Shown piece by piece: positions 17,341 to 26,422 of a DNA stretch of 64,000 nt. Position 1 is the stretch's first letter, and every line of letters begins with the position of its first letter. This stretch comes from Halobaculum litoreum (GTDB lineage Archaea; Halobacteriota; Halobacteria; Halobacteriales; Haloferacaceae): the NCBI RefSeq assembly GCF_030127125.1, contig NZ_CP126156.1:434001-498000 (forward strand). Reading direction: 5' to 3'. The notes under the pieces are model-generated. The model was given only the letters and a program-made list of their open reading frames with translations. It was not told where the DNA came from and ran no database searches. The translations under genes and the position numbers were made by a program.

Positions 17341-18003
17341 TCACCCCCGGAACAGCCGCCGGATCTCGTCGATGACGTCGCCCTCCGCGGCGACGAGGTA
17401 CGTCGCCCCCGGCGTCAGCGCCGTGTCCGCGCCGGCGACGTGCTCGCCCTCGGCGCCGGAGATGACGAGGCTCCCCCGCGGGAGCGACACCTCCCGGAGG
17501 GTCCGGCCCGCGACCGGGGCCGACTCCGCGACCGTCACCTCGATCACCTCCAACTCCCCGGCGAGCGCCTCGATCGTGCGGACCACCTCGCCGCCCTCGA
17601 TCTCGTTGACCGCGCGGCGGGCGCCGGCGCGCTCGGGGTAGACGACGTGGTCGACGAACGGCTCGAACTCGGCGGTGTCCGGCTCCGTCGTCCGCAACAC
17701 GGTGCGGACCTCCGGGGCGAGCCGCTTGGCCGCGAGACACACCGCGAGGTTGGTGCCGAGCGTGTTCGTCAGCGCGGCGACCACGTCGGCGCGCCCGGGC
17801 GCCGCCTGTGCGAGCACCGACGGGCGCGCGGCGTCCCCCTCGATGATCGTCGCGACGTACTCGTCGGCGGCCGCGGCGACCCGCTCGGGGTTGCGCTCGA
17901 CGATCACCACGTCGTGGCCGCGCTCGGCGAGCGAGCGCGCGCTCTCCAGCCCGACGCGACCGCTCCCGACGACGACGACCCTCAGGTCCTCACGCGCGCT
18001 CAT
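17341..18003 (-). CDS. TrkA-like potassium/nucleotide-sensing regulatory subunit (RCK domains)
   Basis: 220 residues with an N-terminal TrkA-N Rossmann domain, VVVGSGRVGLESARSLA (about 9-25) and a VERNPER NAD-loop, then IIEGDAARPSVL. A C-terminal TrkA-C domain covers about 140-218 (VTVAESAPVAGRTLREV, LVAAEGDVIDEI). Such proteins gate or regulate membrane transporters in response to NAD(H) or nucleotides. Its ATG overlaps the stop codon of the upstream APC permease gene (ATGA), so the two are probably translated as a pair. It may therefore regulate that permease rather than a Trk channel. Confidence 0.88.
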   Translation of the reverse strand: MSAREDLRVVVVGSGRVGLESARSLAERGHDVVIVERNPERVAAAADEYVATIIEGDAARPSVLAQAAPGRADVVAALTNTLGTNLAVCLAAKRLAPEVRTVLRTTEPDTAEFEPFVDHVVYPERAGARRAVNEIEGGEVVRTIEALAGELEVIEVTVAESAPVAGRTLREVSLPRGSLVISGAEGEHVAGADTALTPGATYLVAAEGDVIDEIRRLFRG

Positions 18004-19564
18004 CGTTCCTCCTCCGTGTCAGTCGCGTCGGGATCCACTTCTACTTCCCGGGCGTCGCCGTCGGCCGGAGACGCCCCCTCGCGCTCGCCCCACGGGTCGG
18101 GGTCGGCCGTCGTCGGCGTGTCGACCACGACCGGGGCGTCCGCGTCCCCGTCGGCGCCCGACGCCGACCCACCCGCCGCCGACGTCGGGCCATCGTCGAC
18201 CGCCGGCTCGCCGCGCCCGAACGGGATCGACGGGCGGTGGAGGGCGACGTAGAACACGACGCCGATCCCGAGCCACCCGATCGCGATCGCCCACGTCTCC
18301 GGCGAGATGAACAGGCCCAACAGGAGGTTCAACACGATCCCGAGCAGCGGCGCGGCCGGGTAGAACGGCACCTCGAAGGGGCGCGCGAGGTTCGGCCGCT
18401 GTCGCCGCAGGCGGATCACCGCGAGGTTCACCACGGCGAACCCGAGCAGCGAGAACAGGCTCGCGAGGTTGCCGACGACCCGGATCGGCGCCACGAGCGT
18501 CGCGATCAGCATCACCACCGCGCTGGCGGCGATGGCGAGCCACGGCGTCCCGAACCGGGGGGTGGATCCGCCCGAGGCGGGCCGGCAGTTGGCGCTCGCG
18601 GCCCATCGCGAACGCGACGCGGCTCGACCCGATGACGACGGCGTTGAGCGCGCTGATCGTCGAGAACACCGCGCCGAACGCGATGAGCGCCCCGCCGAGC
18701 GGCGCGCCGAACACGCCCACGTCGGGCATGAAGCCGATCGCCGCCTCCGCGACGGCGGTCTCGCCGGCGGCCGCCAACAGCTTCCGGGCCGAGCGTCCCG
18801 ATGGCGACGCCGACGACGAGGAGGTAGACGACGACCGTCACGACCACCGACGCGAGGATCGCCCGCGGGATGTTCGTCGTCGGGTTCTCCACCTCCTCGG
18901 TGACGGTGGCGATCAGGTCGTACCCCTGGAACGCGATGAACGTCAGCCCCATCGCCGGGAGGACGGTGAGCGCGCCGCCCTCGGCCGGGAACAGCGGGAC
19001 GAAGTTGGCGCCGTCGATCGCGCCGATGCCGAACGCGACGAACACGAGGAGGATGACGATCTTCACCGCGGTCACGAGCGTCTCGGCGCCGCCGGACGCC
19101 TCCGTCGACACGGCGTTCAGCCCGACGAACGAGACGACCGCGAACAGCGCGTACGCCACGATCCACGGCTCCGAGGAGGGGAGGCCGGGCCAGTAGAGGT
19201 GGACCAACTCGACGAAGTTCGACGAGAAGCCCAGCGCGTACAGCGCCCCGGCGGCCATGTACGTGAACCACCGCGTCCACCCCATCACGAACGCGACCGG
19301 CGAGGAGAACGCCTCGCGGACGTACGCGTAGCCGCCGCCGTTCTTCGGGATCGCCGCCGCCAACTCCGCGTACGACAGCGCGGTGAACGTCGTCACGCCG
19401 CCGTTGAGCGCGAACGCGACGATGGCCCCCGCGCCGGCGGTCTCGGCGGCCAGCCCCGTCAGCACGAAGATCCCCGCGCCGATCATCGCCCCGATGCCGA
19501 TCATCGTGGCGTCCAACAGCCCGAGGTTCGTCGCCGGCGAGCGACGACCGTGCGTCCCGCTCAT
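18000..19564 (-). CDS. APC-superfamily amino acid permease, two frameshifts
   Basis: About 520 residues when two frame changes are bridged. The N-terminal part starts MSGTHGRRSPATNLGL and holds the APC signature ATMIGIGAMIGAGIFVLTG. About twelve hydrophobic helices follow, including MGLTFIAFQGYDLIATV. One shift is near 18781 (PEA to LLAAAGETAV). The second is in a run of six C (minus strand) at about 18558-18563, where RIHPRFGTPWLAIAAS resumes. A cytoplasmic tail of about 80 acidic residues ends the protein. It imports an amino acid or amine of unknown type. It is followed without a gap by the RCK gene. Confidence 0.85.
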
Positions 19565-19671
19565 CGCGCCACCGCCATGTGCTGTGGTACCGTTTCGACC
19601 GCGGCGTGGAAAACGTGCCGACGGTGTCACGACCCCGAGAGCGACCCGGACGGCGCGTGGAGCCGCCCGGG

Positions 19672-19720
19672 CCCCGCTCGCACTCCGTCGGCTCGCTCCC
19701 TCCGGTCGCTCGACGGCGCC
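19672..19720. repeat. Direct repeat B, copy 1 (49 bases)
   Basis: Begins CCCCGCTCGCACTCCGTCG and contains CTCGCTCCCTCCGGTCGCTCGACG. Copy 2 is 131 bases to the right at 19803-19851 with very few differences. Copy 1 lies in the spacer 19565-19851 between the permease start and the end of the enoyl-CoA hydratase gene. Confidence 0.8.
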
Positions 19721-19802
19721 CGTCTCGTGGCGGCTCGGGCCGCGCGGCTCCGCCGCGCCCACCTCGCCGCCGGAAGCCGAGGGCTCGCGTCGCTCGCCCT
19801 CG

Positions 19803-19851
19803 CCCCGCTCGCACTCCGTCGTCTCGCTCCCTCCGGTCGCTCGACGACGCC
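19803..19851. repeat. Direct repeat B, copy 2 (49 bases)
   Basis: Same unit as copy 1; it abuts the stop codon of the enoyl-CoA hydratase gene. Between the copies is Gly/Arg-codon-like GC-rich DNA with no gene. The CTCGCTC-rich composition resembles repeat A at 15.7 kb. Confidence 0.8.
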
Positions 19852-20628
19852 TTACTCGAACTCGGGGTCGCGCTTCTCCACGAACGCGTCCATCCCCTCG
19901 CGCTGGTCGTGGGTCCCGAACAGCCCCGAGAACACGCGCTGTTCGTACTCCAGCCCCGCGGCGAGCCCCGTCTCGTACGACTGGTTGATCGCCTCCTTCG
20001 CGGCCGCCAGCGCGAAGCGGGGCTGGGCGGCCAGGTCCGCGGTGAGGTCGTCGATCCGCGCGTCCAACTGGTCGTGGGCGACGACCTCGCCGACCAGCCC
20101 GTACTCGTGGGCGTCGGTCGCGTCGATGCGCTCGCCGAACAGGATCAGCCGCCGCGCCACCTCGTCGTTCACGAGCCGCGGGAGCCGCTGGGTGCCGCCC
20201 CACCCGGGCACGATCCCCAGATCGATCTCCGTCTGCCCGAACACCGCGTTCTCGGCGGCGACGCGCAGGTCACACGCCAGCGCGAGCTCGCAGCCCCCGC
20301 CGAACGCGTACCCGTTCACCGCCGCGACCGACGGCGCCGGGAACGTCTCCAGCGACCGCGCGACGTCGTGACCCAACTCGGCGTACGCCTGCGCCTCCGG
20401 CGTCCCGAGGTCCTTCATGTAGGAGATGTCCGCCCCGGCGATGAACGCCGTGTCGCCCGCGCCGGTGAGCACGAGCGCGCGGGCGTCGGCCGCCTCCGCC
20501 TCGGCGATCGCCGATCGGAGCGCCTCCAGCGTCGCCACGTTGAGCGCGTTCAGTTTGTCTGGCCGGTCGACGGTGATGGTCGCGACGCCGTCGGTCACCT
20601 CGAAGCGGAGTGTGTCCCACTCGGACAT
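19852..20628 (-). CDS. Enoyl-CoA hydratase/isomerase (crotonase family)
   Basis: 258 residues. Hydrates 2-enoyl-CoA in beta-oxidation; both catalytic Glu positions of true hydratases are present, in GGGCELALACDLR and FGQTEIDLGIVPGWGG. The oxyanion hole is in FIAGADISYMKDL. The ATG ending at 20628 (MSEWDTLRFE) gives the family-standard N-terminus; an upstream in-frame ATG would add 21 residues with no match to the fold. Together with the two acyl-CoA dehydrogenases and the mutase/epimerase it suggests active acyl-CoA catabolism. Confidence 0.92.
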   Translation of the reverse strand: MSEWDTLRFEVTDGVATITVDRPDKLNALNVATLEALRSAIAEAEAADARALVLTGAGDTAFIAGADISYMKDLGTPEAQAYAELGHDVARSLETFPAPSVAAVNGYAFGGGCELALACDLRVAAENAVFGQTEIDLGIVPGWGGTQRLPRLVNDEVARRLILFGERIDATDAHEYGLVGEVVAHDQLDARIDDLTADLAAQPRFALAAAKEAINQSYETGLAAGLEYEQRVFSGLFGTHDQREGMDAFVEKRDPEFE

Positions 20629-20779
20629 ACCCGCCGTGTCTCGGTGCGGCGAGAAAGCCGTACGGGTCGCGGACCGGCACTTCGTCGACACACGCGTGCC
20701 CGACTAGTACCAGAATAACCGTGCGTACGGCCGGTTTCGGCGCGACTTACAATAGATCGATCCAGCGGATCCGGGACCA

Positions 20780-21709
20780 ATGTCGACGATCGAACGAACC
20801 GTGTACGACGACCGCGCCCCGCCGCCGCTCGACCGGCCGACCCTCCCGCGACGCCCCGCCCACGACACCGTGGTGCTCGTCGCGCCGACGTACTTCGACG
20901 TCCGCTACCGGATCAACCCCTACATGGGCGGCCGCGTCGACGCCGCCCGCGCGCGCAGCGAGTGGGACCGCCTGCGCCGCGTGTACGAACGCTACGCCGA
21001 GCGCGTCGTCGTCCTCGATCCGGACCGGTACGGCACGCCGGCCCCCGGCGGGGCCGACCACGTCCCGCCCGCCGCGCTCCCGGACCTCGTGTTCGCCGCG
21101 AACCTCGGGTTCCCGACGGCGGACGGCGGGGCCGTCGTGCGTGCGCGGATGGCCACCGACGAGCGCGCCGGCGAGCCCGCGCACTTCGCTCGCTGGTGTC
21201 GCGCGGTCGGCTACGAGGTGTACGACCTCCCCGGGGACGTCGCCTTCGAGGGCGCGGGCGACGCCGTCTGGCACCCCGGCCGGCGGCTCGTGTGGGGCGG
21301 CCACGGCGTCCGCACGGACCGCGCGGCGTACGACGACGTCGCCGGCCTCGTCGACGCGCCGGTCGTGACGCTGGAACTGTCCGACGACCGCTTCTACCAC
21401 CTCGACGTCTGCTTCGCCCCGCTGACCGAGTCGACCGCCCTTGTCGTGCCGGAGGCGTTCACCGAGGCCGGGCGCGCCAGCATCGACGCGCTGTTCGACG
21501 AGGTGGTCGAGGTGCCGCTCGCGGAGGCGACGGGCGACCTCGCGTGCAACTGCCACTGCGTCGACGGCGAACACGTCCTCCTCGCCGCGGGGAACCCCGA
21601 GACGGAGCGCCGACTGCGCGAGGCGGGGTTCACGCCGGTGCCGGTCGCGACCGGCGAGTTCCGGAAGGCGGGCGGGTCGGTGCGCTGTCTGTCGCTGACG
21701 CTGGGGTGA
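20780..21709 (+). CDS. DDAH/arginine-deiminase-superfamily amidinohydrolase
   Basis: 309 residues of the amidinotransferase (penta-beta-propeller) superfamily, closest to dimethylargininase. The substrate-binding acidic segment is FEGAGDAVW, the catalytic His is in FYHLDVCFAPL, and the nucleophilic Cys is in KAGGSVRCLSL close to the C-terminus. Substrates of relatives are methylarginines or arginine; it could instead act on another guanidine compound. Single gene with an AT-rich TTACAATAGATC stretch about 25-30 bases before the ATG. Confidence 0.88.
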   Translation: MSTIERTVYDDRAPPPLDRPTLPRRPAHDTVVLVAPTYFDVRYRINPYMGGRVDAARARSEWDRLRRVYERYAERVVVLDPDRYGTPAPGGADHVPPAALPDLVFAANLGFPTADGGAVVRARMATDERAGEPAHFARWCRAVGYEVYDLPGDVAFEGAGDAVWHPGRRLVWGGHGVRTDRAAYDDVAGLVDAPVVTLELSDDRFYHLDVCFAPLTESTALVVPEAFTEAGRASIDALFDEVVEVPLAEATGDLACNCHCVDGEHVLLAAGNPETERRLREAGFTPVPVATGEFRKAGGSVRCLSLTLG

Positions 21710-21793
21710 GGCACACGCGGGGGCCGCCGCCGGACCGCCCGGCGACTCGCGGAACCGGGACGCCCAAATACTGCGCCCGGGAACCCTCCCGCC

Positions 21794-22309
21794 ATGAGCG
21801 ACCTCACCGACGAGGAGTTGGAGCGCCTCGGCGACGTGGTGCGGCTCCAGCCGACGAAGAACAGCGAACTCGGCGACCGGTGGGGGATGGACAGCGGCAG
21901 CGACGTGCACGGCTATCTGGAGAACCACCTGAAGGACTACTACTACCGCGACGACAACAGCCTCATCCGCGCGACGAGCGAGGCGGCCGAGCTCACCGGC
22001 GTCGAGCCGGGCATCGTCGACGACGGCGACGACCCGGACGCGGTGCCGGAGCGCCTCACCGTCCCCGAACTTCACGCGCAGGTGTTCCGCGTCGTCGCCG
22101 ACCACGACGAGCGCTCGGAGTCGGTCGTCTCCGTGCTGAACAAGGTCCGCGAGGCGTACGGCGTCGACCCCGGGGCGGGCGACGTGCGCCGCGCGCTCCA
22201 GAGCCTCCGCCGGAAGAACGTCGTCGAAGTGGTCTACCGGACGGTGCCGACGTTCAAGCTGGCGGTGCCGCGCGAGGACGTCGAGGTCGTCGCCGAGAGC
22301 GAGGCGTAG
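21794..22309 (+). CDS. DUF5797 family protein (winged-helix-like)
   Basis: 171 residues. MSDLTDEELERLGDVVRLQPTKNSELGDRW at the start suggests a helical DNA- or protein-binding module. A second helical unit, PELHAQVFRVVADH, and RRALQSLRRKNVVEVVYRTVP near the end read like a winged-helix recognition segment and wing. The family is restricted to Halobacteria and has no assigned function. It converges with the DUF5787 gene with a 12-base gap. Confidence 0.8.
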   Translation: MSDLTDEELERLGDVVRLQPTKNSELGDRWGMDSGSDVHGYLENHLKDYYYRDDNSLIRATSEAAELTGVEPGIVDDGDDPDAVPERLTVPELHAQVFRVVADHDERSESVVSVLNKVREAYGVDPGAGDVRRALQSLRRKNVVEVVYRTVPTFKLAVPREDVEVVAESEA

Positions 22310-22321
22310 GCGGTCCGTCGG

Positions 22322-23302
22322 TCACTCGCCCGCCCGTTCGCGCTCCCGCTCGCGGCGCCGCTCCAACAGCGCCCGGACCCCCTTCCCCGGCCCGCCCTCG
22401 ACCGGCCAGCCGTTCGTCCGCCACCCCGGCGGCTCCGGCGAGAACGACGGACAGCCGCCCTTGCACTCGGCGGCCGTGGGGACCCGTCCCTTCGCGGCGC
22501 AGTACGGGACGAGCGCGCGCCCCCGTCGCCGGAGCTCGAAGTGGCGACAGTCCGGCCGCATCGTCTCGCGGAACGAGCGCCACCCCTTCCCGTAGGCGCG
22601 CTCGGCCAGCAGCAGGCGGCGTCGCGGGTCGCCGTCGGCGCGCAGCGTCGTCGGGTGCCACACGACCTCGCCGGCGTCGGCGGCGACGCCGTCGGCGAAG
22701 TCGAACTCCAGCACGCCCACCTCGACGGGCATGTCCTCCAACAGGGCGGGCGAGACGCGCTCGCCGGTCGCGCCGGTCGCGACCCACACCTCGTCGGCGA
22801 GGCCGGCCTCCACGTCGTGGCGGAGCTGGTCGGCGAGTGCCCGCGCGGCGCTGGCGTCCAGATCCGGCTTGTTCTCGACCGCGACGACGCGCTCGACCCA
22901 GTCGGGGTACTCGCGGACGCGGCGGAACTCGATCCGGCCGTTCGCACCGGGCCGCTTCTCGACGAGGTCCAGCGCCGCCGCCCGGTGGATCGCCTCGCGG
23001 ACGTAGCGCCACGGGAACCCCGGGTCGTCGAGCGCGTCGCGGTACCACGTCCACTCGGCCGGCGCGCCGCGGACGACGCGCAGCAGGTCCGAGTCCAGTC
23101 CGTCCTCGCCGAACGCCCGACGGGCCGCGAACGCGTCGGGGTCGACCTCGACGACGACCGTGTCCCAGCGACGGTCGCGGGTGCCGAGCTGTCGGGCGAC
23201 GACGGCCGGGCGGCGTCCCTCGGCGGGGTGCCACGCCAACTCCGCCCACCGACACACGAGCAGTTCGAAGGCGAACTCGCTGTCGCCCGGACCCGGAAAC
23301 AC
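22322..23302 (-). CDS. DUF5787 family protein, PD-(D/E)XK nuclease-like with a Cys cluster
   Basis: 326 residues. FELLVCRWAEL (12-22) could be the first helix with a metal-binding Glu. RWDTVVVEVDP (46-56) is an Asp-bearing strand. VERVVAVENKPDLD (136-149) carries an ExK pair, followed by a helix with Gln159 (LADQLRHDVEAG), as in RecB-like nucleases. The C-terminal part has four Cys at 252, 268, 280 and 284, reminiscent of Fe-S or zinc clusters in Cas4/AddB nucleases. Nuclease activity is my inference from these motifs; the family itself is unassigned. Confidence 0.72.
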   Translation of the reverse strand: MFPGPGDSEFAFELLVCRWAELAWHPAEGRRPAVVARQLGTRDRRWDTVVVEVDPDAFAARRAFGEDGLDSDLLRVVRGAPAEWTWYRDALDDPGFPWRYVREAIHRAAALDLVEKRPGANGRIEFRRVREYPDWVERVVAVENKPDLDASAARALADQLRHDVEAGLADEVWVATGATGERVSPALLEDMPVEVGVLEFDFADGVAADAGEVVWHPTTLRADGDPRRRLLLAERAYGKGWRSFRETMRPDCRHFELRRRGRALVPYCAAKGRVPTAAECKGGCPSFSPEPPGWRTNGWPVEGGPGKGVRALLERRRERERERAGE

Positions 23303-23402
23303 GTGCCTCCGTGGGGTCAGCGCCGACTAACGCCTTTCGGTGACGGCGCGGCCGCTGCGGGGCGTGGGGTCGAACCGCGACGCGACTGGGGGTCGCGCGG
23401 CG

Positions 23403-23864
23403 TCAGGTCTCGCTGTCGAGCAGGTAGCCCTCGGCCTCGGTGGCCGCGAGCTCGTCGAGGTAGTCGTGCGCGTCGCGGAGGATGTCCCGGGGACCGTCCT
23501 GGGTGATGGTGTTGAGCGCCTGCTCGTAGTCGCGCCACTGGAGGTCGCGGTGTTCGGTGGACAGCTCCGCGGAGGCCTCGAACGAGTGGGCGATGAACAG
23601 GTGCACCGTCTTGTGGATGGTGTCGCCGCCCGCCTCGAACACGTAGTCGTACTCCTCGCGGAAGCCGTCGATGAGCCGGAAGTCCTCGACTCCCGCCTCC
23701 TCGGTCACTTCCCTGATCGCCGTCTGCTGGAGCTCCTCTTCCCCTTCGACCCCGCCCTTGGGAAACTCCCAGTCCCCGGGTCGGCTCTTCAGGAGCAGGT
23801 ACTCCCGTTTGCCGCGGGTGTCGCGGAAGAGGATGGCTCCAGCGCTAGTCGCTTCGACCGGCAT
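23403..23864 (-). CDS. Nudix hydrolase, diadenosine tetraphosphatase-like
   Basis: 153 residues. The Nudix box is complete: GGVEGEEELQQTAIREVTEE followed by AG, so metal-dependent pyrophosphohydrolase activity is expected. SAGAILFRDTRGKREYLLLKSR and DWEFPKGG are typical of bis(5'-nucleosyl)-tetraphosphatases, and HRDLQWRDYEQAL fits the C-terminal part. It would clear Ap4A or related dinucleotides. An alternative is RNA 5' pyrophosphohydrolase activity. Confidence 0.88.
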   Translation of the reverse strand: MPVEATSAGAILFRDTRGKREYLLLKSRPGDWEFPKGGVEGEEELQQTAIREVTEEAGVEDFRLIDGFREEYDYVFEAGGDTIHKTVHLFIAHSFEASAELSTEHRDLQWRDYEQALNTITQDGPRDILRDAHDYLDELAATEAEGYLLDSET

Positions 23865-24082
23865 TGCCGACAGGTAAGCAACCCCGGTTCAAGAGTATGT
23901 CGGAGCGGAAACCCCCTGCCCGCGGGCGAGGGACGCCGAAACGACACGAGCGGCGGCGAGCGGGCGCGCGGGGGTGCCGGGGCGGCCACGCGCCGCCGGC
24001 CATGTCACCCCGCCACGTGGCGAGGAACGGGTAGATGCGTTTTTCACGCTCTGGCGACACGGGTGGTGTAGACCCCCAGCTC

Positions 24083-24415
24083 ATGACCTTCGTAACCAAA
24101 CTCCGATTCCAAAGCGGGGATCGGGCCGCGCTCGACGACACCGTGAACAGCCTGCGATCCATGCTCGAACGCAAGGGCGCCGAGTGCAAGGGCCCCCACA
24201 CCGAGCCCGCCGAACGCGTCCGCGTGCCGCTGTACGAGGGCCTCTCCTCGGGCGACTCCCTCGGTAACTGGGAGTTCGAGGTGTTCGCGCGCCGCCTCGA
24301 GATCCACGGCAACGACCACATCGCCCGCGAGGTCGGCCACATGGACTTCCCCGACTCCGTCCACGTCGAGATCGAAGTCGAGCAGAAGAAGCCGCTCGGC
24401 TACCGGCAGAACTGA
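24083..24415 (+). CDS. uS10-family ribosomal-protein-like protein
   Basis: 110 residues with the uS10/mL48 fold: FVTKLRFQSGDRAALDDTVNSL at the start, GPHTEPAERVRVPLYEG in the middle, and FEVFARRLEIHGND near the end matching the uS10 pattern of basic strand and loop. The protein is less basic than the ribosomal S10 of the str operon and stands outside any ribosomal operon. It is best read as a conserved haloarchaeal paralogue. I take the ATG at 24083 because the family begins MTFVTKLRF; the ATG at 24035 precedes unrelated residues. The arfC-like gene follows by 25 bases. Confidence 0.78.
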   Translation: MTFVTKLRFQSGDRAALDDTVNSLRSMLERKGAECKGPHTEPAERVRVPLYEGLSSGDSLGNWEFEVFARRLEIHGNDHIAREVGHMDFPDSVHVEIEVEQKKPLGYRQN

Positions 24416-24440
24416 AGCCGCGCCCCGCGGAGTCACCGCC

Positions 24441-25104
24441 GTGTACGTCCACGTCAACGCCGCCGTCTCCGCCGACGGGAAGCTCTCCTCGCGCCGCCGC
24501 GAACAGGTCCGGATCAGCGGCGCCGCCGACTTCGACCGCGTCGACCGGATCCGCGCGGCCGCCGACGCCGTCCTCGTCGGCGTCGGCACGGTGCTCGCGG
24601 ACGACCCCCACCTCACGCTCGACGAGGAGGACCGCCGCGTCCAGCGGCTCCGCAACGGCCGCCCCGGCAACCCCGCGCGCGTCGTCGCGGACTCGCGCGC
24701 CCGCACGCCCACCGACGCCCGGATCCTCGACGACGAGGCGACCACCTACCTGCTCGTGAGCGACCGCGCGCCCCCGACCGCCGCGACGCGCTGCGCGAGG
24801 CCGGCGCCGAGGTCGTCGCCGCCGGCGGCGACGACGGCCGCGTCGACTTCCGCGCGGCGTTCGACGCGCTCGAACGCGAGGGCGTCGAGCGCACGATGGT
24901 CGAGGGGGCGGCGAGGTCATCTTCTCGCTGTTCGACGCCGACCTCGTCGACGAACTCACGCTGTACGTCGGTTCGCTCGTGATCGGCGGCCGCGAGGCGC
25001 CGACGCTCGCCGACGGCGAGGGGTTCGTCGACGACTTCCCGCGACTCGACCTCGTCGACGTGGCCCGCGTCGACGACGGCGTGCTGTTGTCGTACGAACC
25101 CTGA
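24441..25104 (+). CDS. arfC: 2,5-diamino-6-(ribosylamino)-4(3H)-pyrimidinone 5'-phosphate reductase, frameshifted
   Basis: Reduces the ribosyl group to ribityl in archaeal riboflavin and F420 synthesis, using NAD(P)H. About 221 residues of the RibD C-terminal family when two single-base losses are restored. The start is a GTG (MYVHVNAAVSADGKLS). AAADAVLVGVGTVLADDPHL and VVADSRARTP are typical. One base is missing in the C run at about 24771-24775; the reading resumes as DALREAGAEVVAAGG. A G is missing at about 24904-24908, after which GGEVIFSLFDADLVDELTLY leads to the TGA. It follows the uS10-like gene by 25 bases and may be co-transcribed. Confidence 0.86.
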
Positions 25105-25212
25105 GAGGGGACGCCGGGCCGCCGTCGCCGTGCGCCGGCCGCCGCCGACGGTCGTGCGTGCCGCCGACATTCGTGTGGAACGGTTATCCCCGCGACTCGC
25201 CAACGACGGGGC

Positions 25213-25548
25213 ATGAGCAGCCAGACCGCCGCGACCGAGCCGATCCACGTCGAGAGCGTCGAGCAGTTCGAGGAGCTGACGAGCGAGGGGATCGTCCTCG
25301 TCGACTACTACGCCGACTGGTGTGGGCCGTGCAAGATGCTGGAGCCGACCGTCGAGGCGCTCGCCGCCGAGGAGGAGGACCTCACCGTGCTGAAGGTCGA
25401 CGTCGACGCGTTCCAGGGGCTCGCACAGGACGCCGGCGTCCGCGGCATCCCGGCGCTGCAGTTCTACGCGAACGGCGAGCCCGCCGAGCGCCTCGTCGGC
25501 GTCCAGGAGAAGGAGAACCTCCAGCGCGTGCTCGCGTCGCTGCGGTAG
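25213..25548 (+). CDS. trxA: Thioredoxin
   Basis: 111 residues with the classic redox centre DWCGPCKMLEP near residues 36-46 and the cis-Pro loop in GVRGIPALQFYANG. It reduces protein disulfides in the cytosol. The N-terminal 20 residues are a short acidic extension. Length and motif are standard. Confidence 0.94.
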   Translation: MSSQTAATEPIHVESVEQFEELTSEGIVLVDYYADWCGPCKMLEPTVEALAAEEEDLTVLKVDVDAFQGLAQDAGVRGIPALQFYANGEPAERLVGVQEKENLQRVLASLR

Positions 25549-25557
25549 TCGCCGCCC

Positions 25558-26358
25558 CTACTCCTCGACGGGCGCGAACGCCTCGACGAGCGCGTCGTGC
25601 GCCTCGTCGTTCGAGGCGATCAACCCGGTCGCCCCGGGCGTCCAGCGGTCGCCGTGGACGTCCGTGACGCGGCCGCCGGCCCGCCGTACGAGGTGGACGC
25701 CGGCGACGGTGTCCCAGTCGTTGAGCGCGACCGTCGAGACGGTCGCCTCCAGTTCCCCGGTCGCGACGCCCGACAGCGCCGCCTGCGCGCAGCCGAACCG
25801 CCGGACGTCGCCGAACGAGTCGAGCACCGTCCCGACGACGGCCGTCAGCTCCCGCCGGTGGCGCGGGGAGACGCCGAAGACGGGGTTCACGGTGAACGCC
25901 GCGGTGTCGGTCGTGTCGCTCACCGTCGCCGGGTCGCCGTCGCGGCGCGTCCCGGCGTCGCCGGCGACGTACAGGTCGCCCGTCGCCGGCGCGTAGTTGG
26001 CGGCCGCGACCGGTTCGCCGTCGCGGCAGGCGGCGACGCTCGTCATCCACACCCGGTTGCCGGCGGCGTAGTTCACCGTCCCGTCGACCGGGTCGACGAC
26101 CCACGCGTCGCCCGTCGCCGGCACCGTCTTCCGTGCGTCCTCCTCCTCGCCGACGAACGCGTCGTCGGGGTACGCGTCGGCGAGGAAGCCGGCGACCGTC
26201 TCCTGCACGGCCCGGTCGACGGCGGTGACCGCGTCCATCGGGCCGTCCGCCTTCGTCTCCACCGCCGGCGCCGAGCGGAACGACTCCATCGCGCGGTCCC
26301 CGCCGCGGCGGGCGGCCGCGATCGCCGTCTCGAGCCGGTCGCTCGCGTCGTCTGCCAT
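25558..26358 (-). CDS. Inositol monophosphatase/fructose-1,6-bisphosphatase-family phosphatase
   Basis: 266 residues. Metal ligands are seen in FVGEEED (first Glu), VVDPVDGTVNYA (Asp-Pro-x-Asp-Gly) and WDTVAGVHLVRRAGG. Archaeal members often have dual inositol-1-phosphatase and FBPase activity, so this could serve either phospholipid head-group or gluconeogenic needs. Single gene, convergent with the thioredoxin gene. Confidence 0.9.
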   Translation of the reverse strand: MADDASDRLETAIAAARRGGDRAMESFRSAPAVETKADGPMDAVTAVDRAVQETVAGFLADAYPDDAFVGEEEDARKTVPATGDAWVVDPVDGTVNYAAGNRVWMTSVAACRDGEPVAAANYAPATGDLYVAGDAGTRRDGDPATVSDTTDTAAFTVNPVFGVSPRHRRELTAVVGTVLDSFGDVRRFGCAQAALSGVATGELEATVSTVALNDWDTVAGVHLVRRAGGRVTDVHGDRWTPGATGLIASNDEAHDALVEAFAPVEE

Positions 26359-26422
26359 ACCGGTCGCTCGGGCGGCCGGTACAAACCTCGGTCGGTCCCC
26401 GCCGGCGGGGGCCGCGGGTGGG

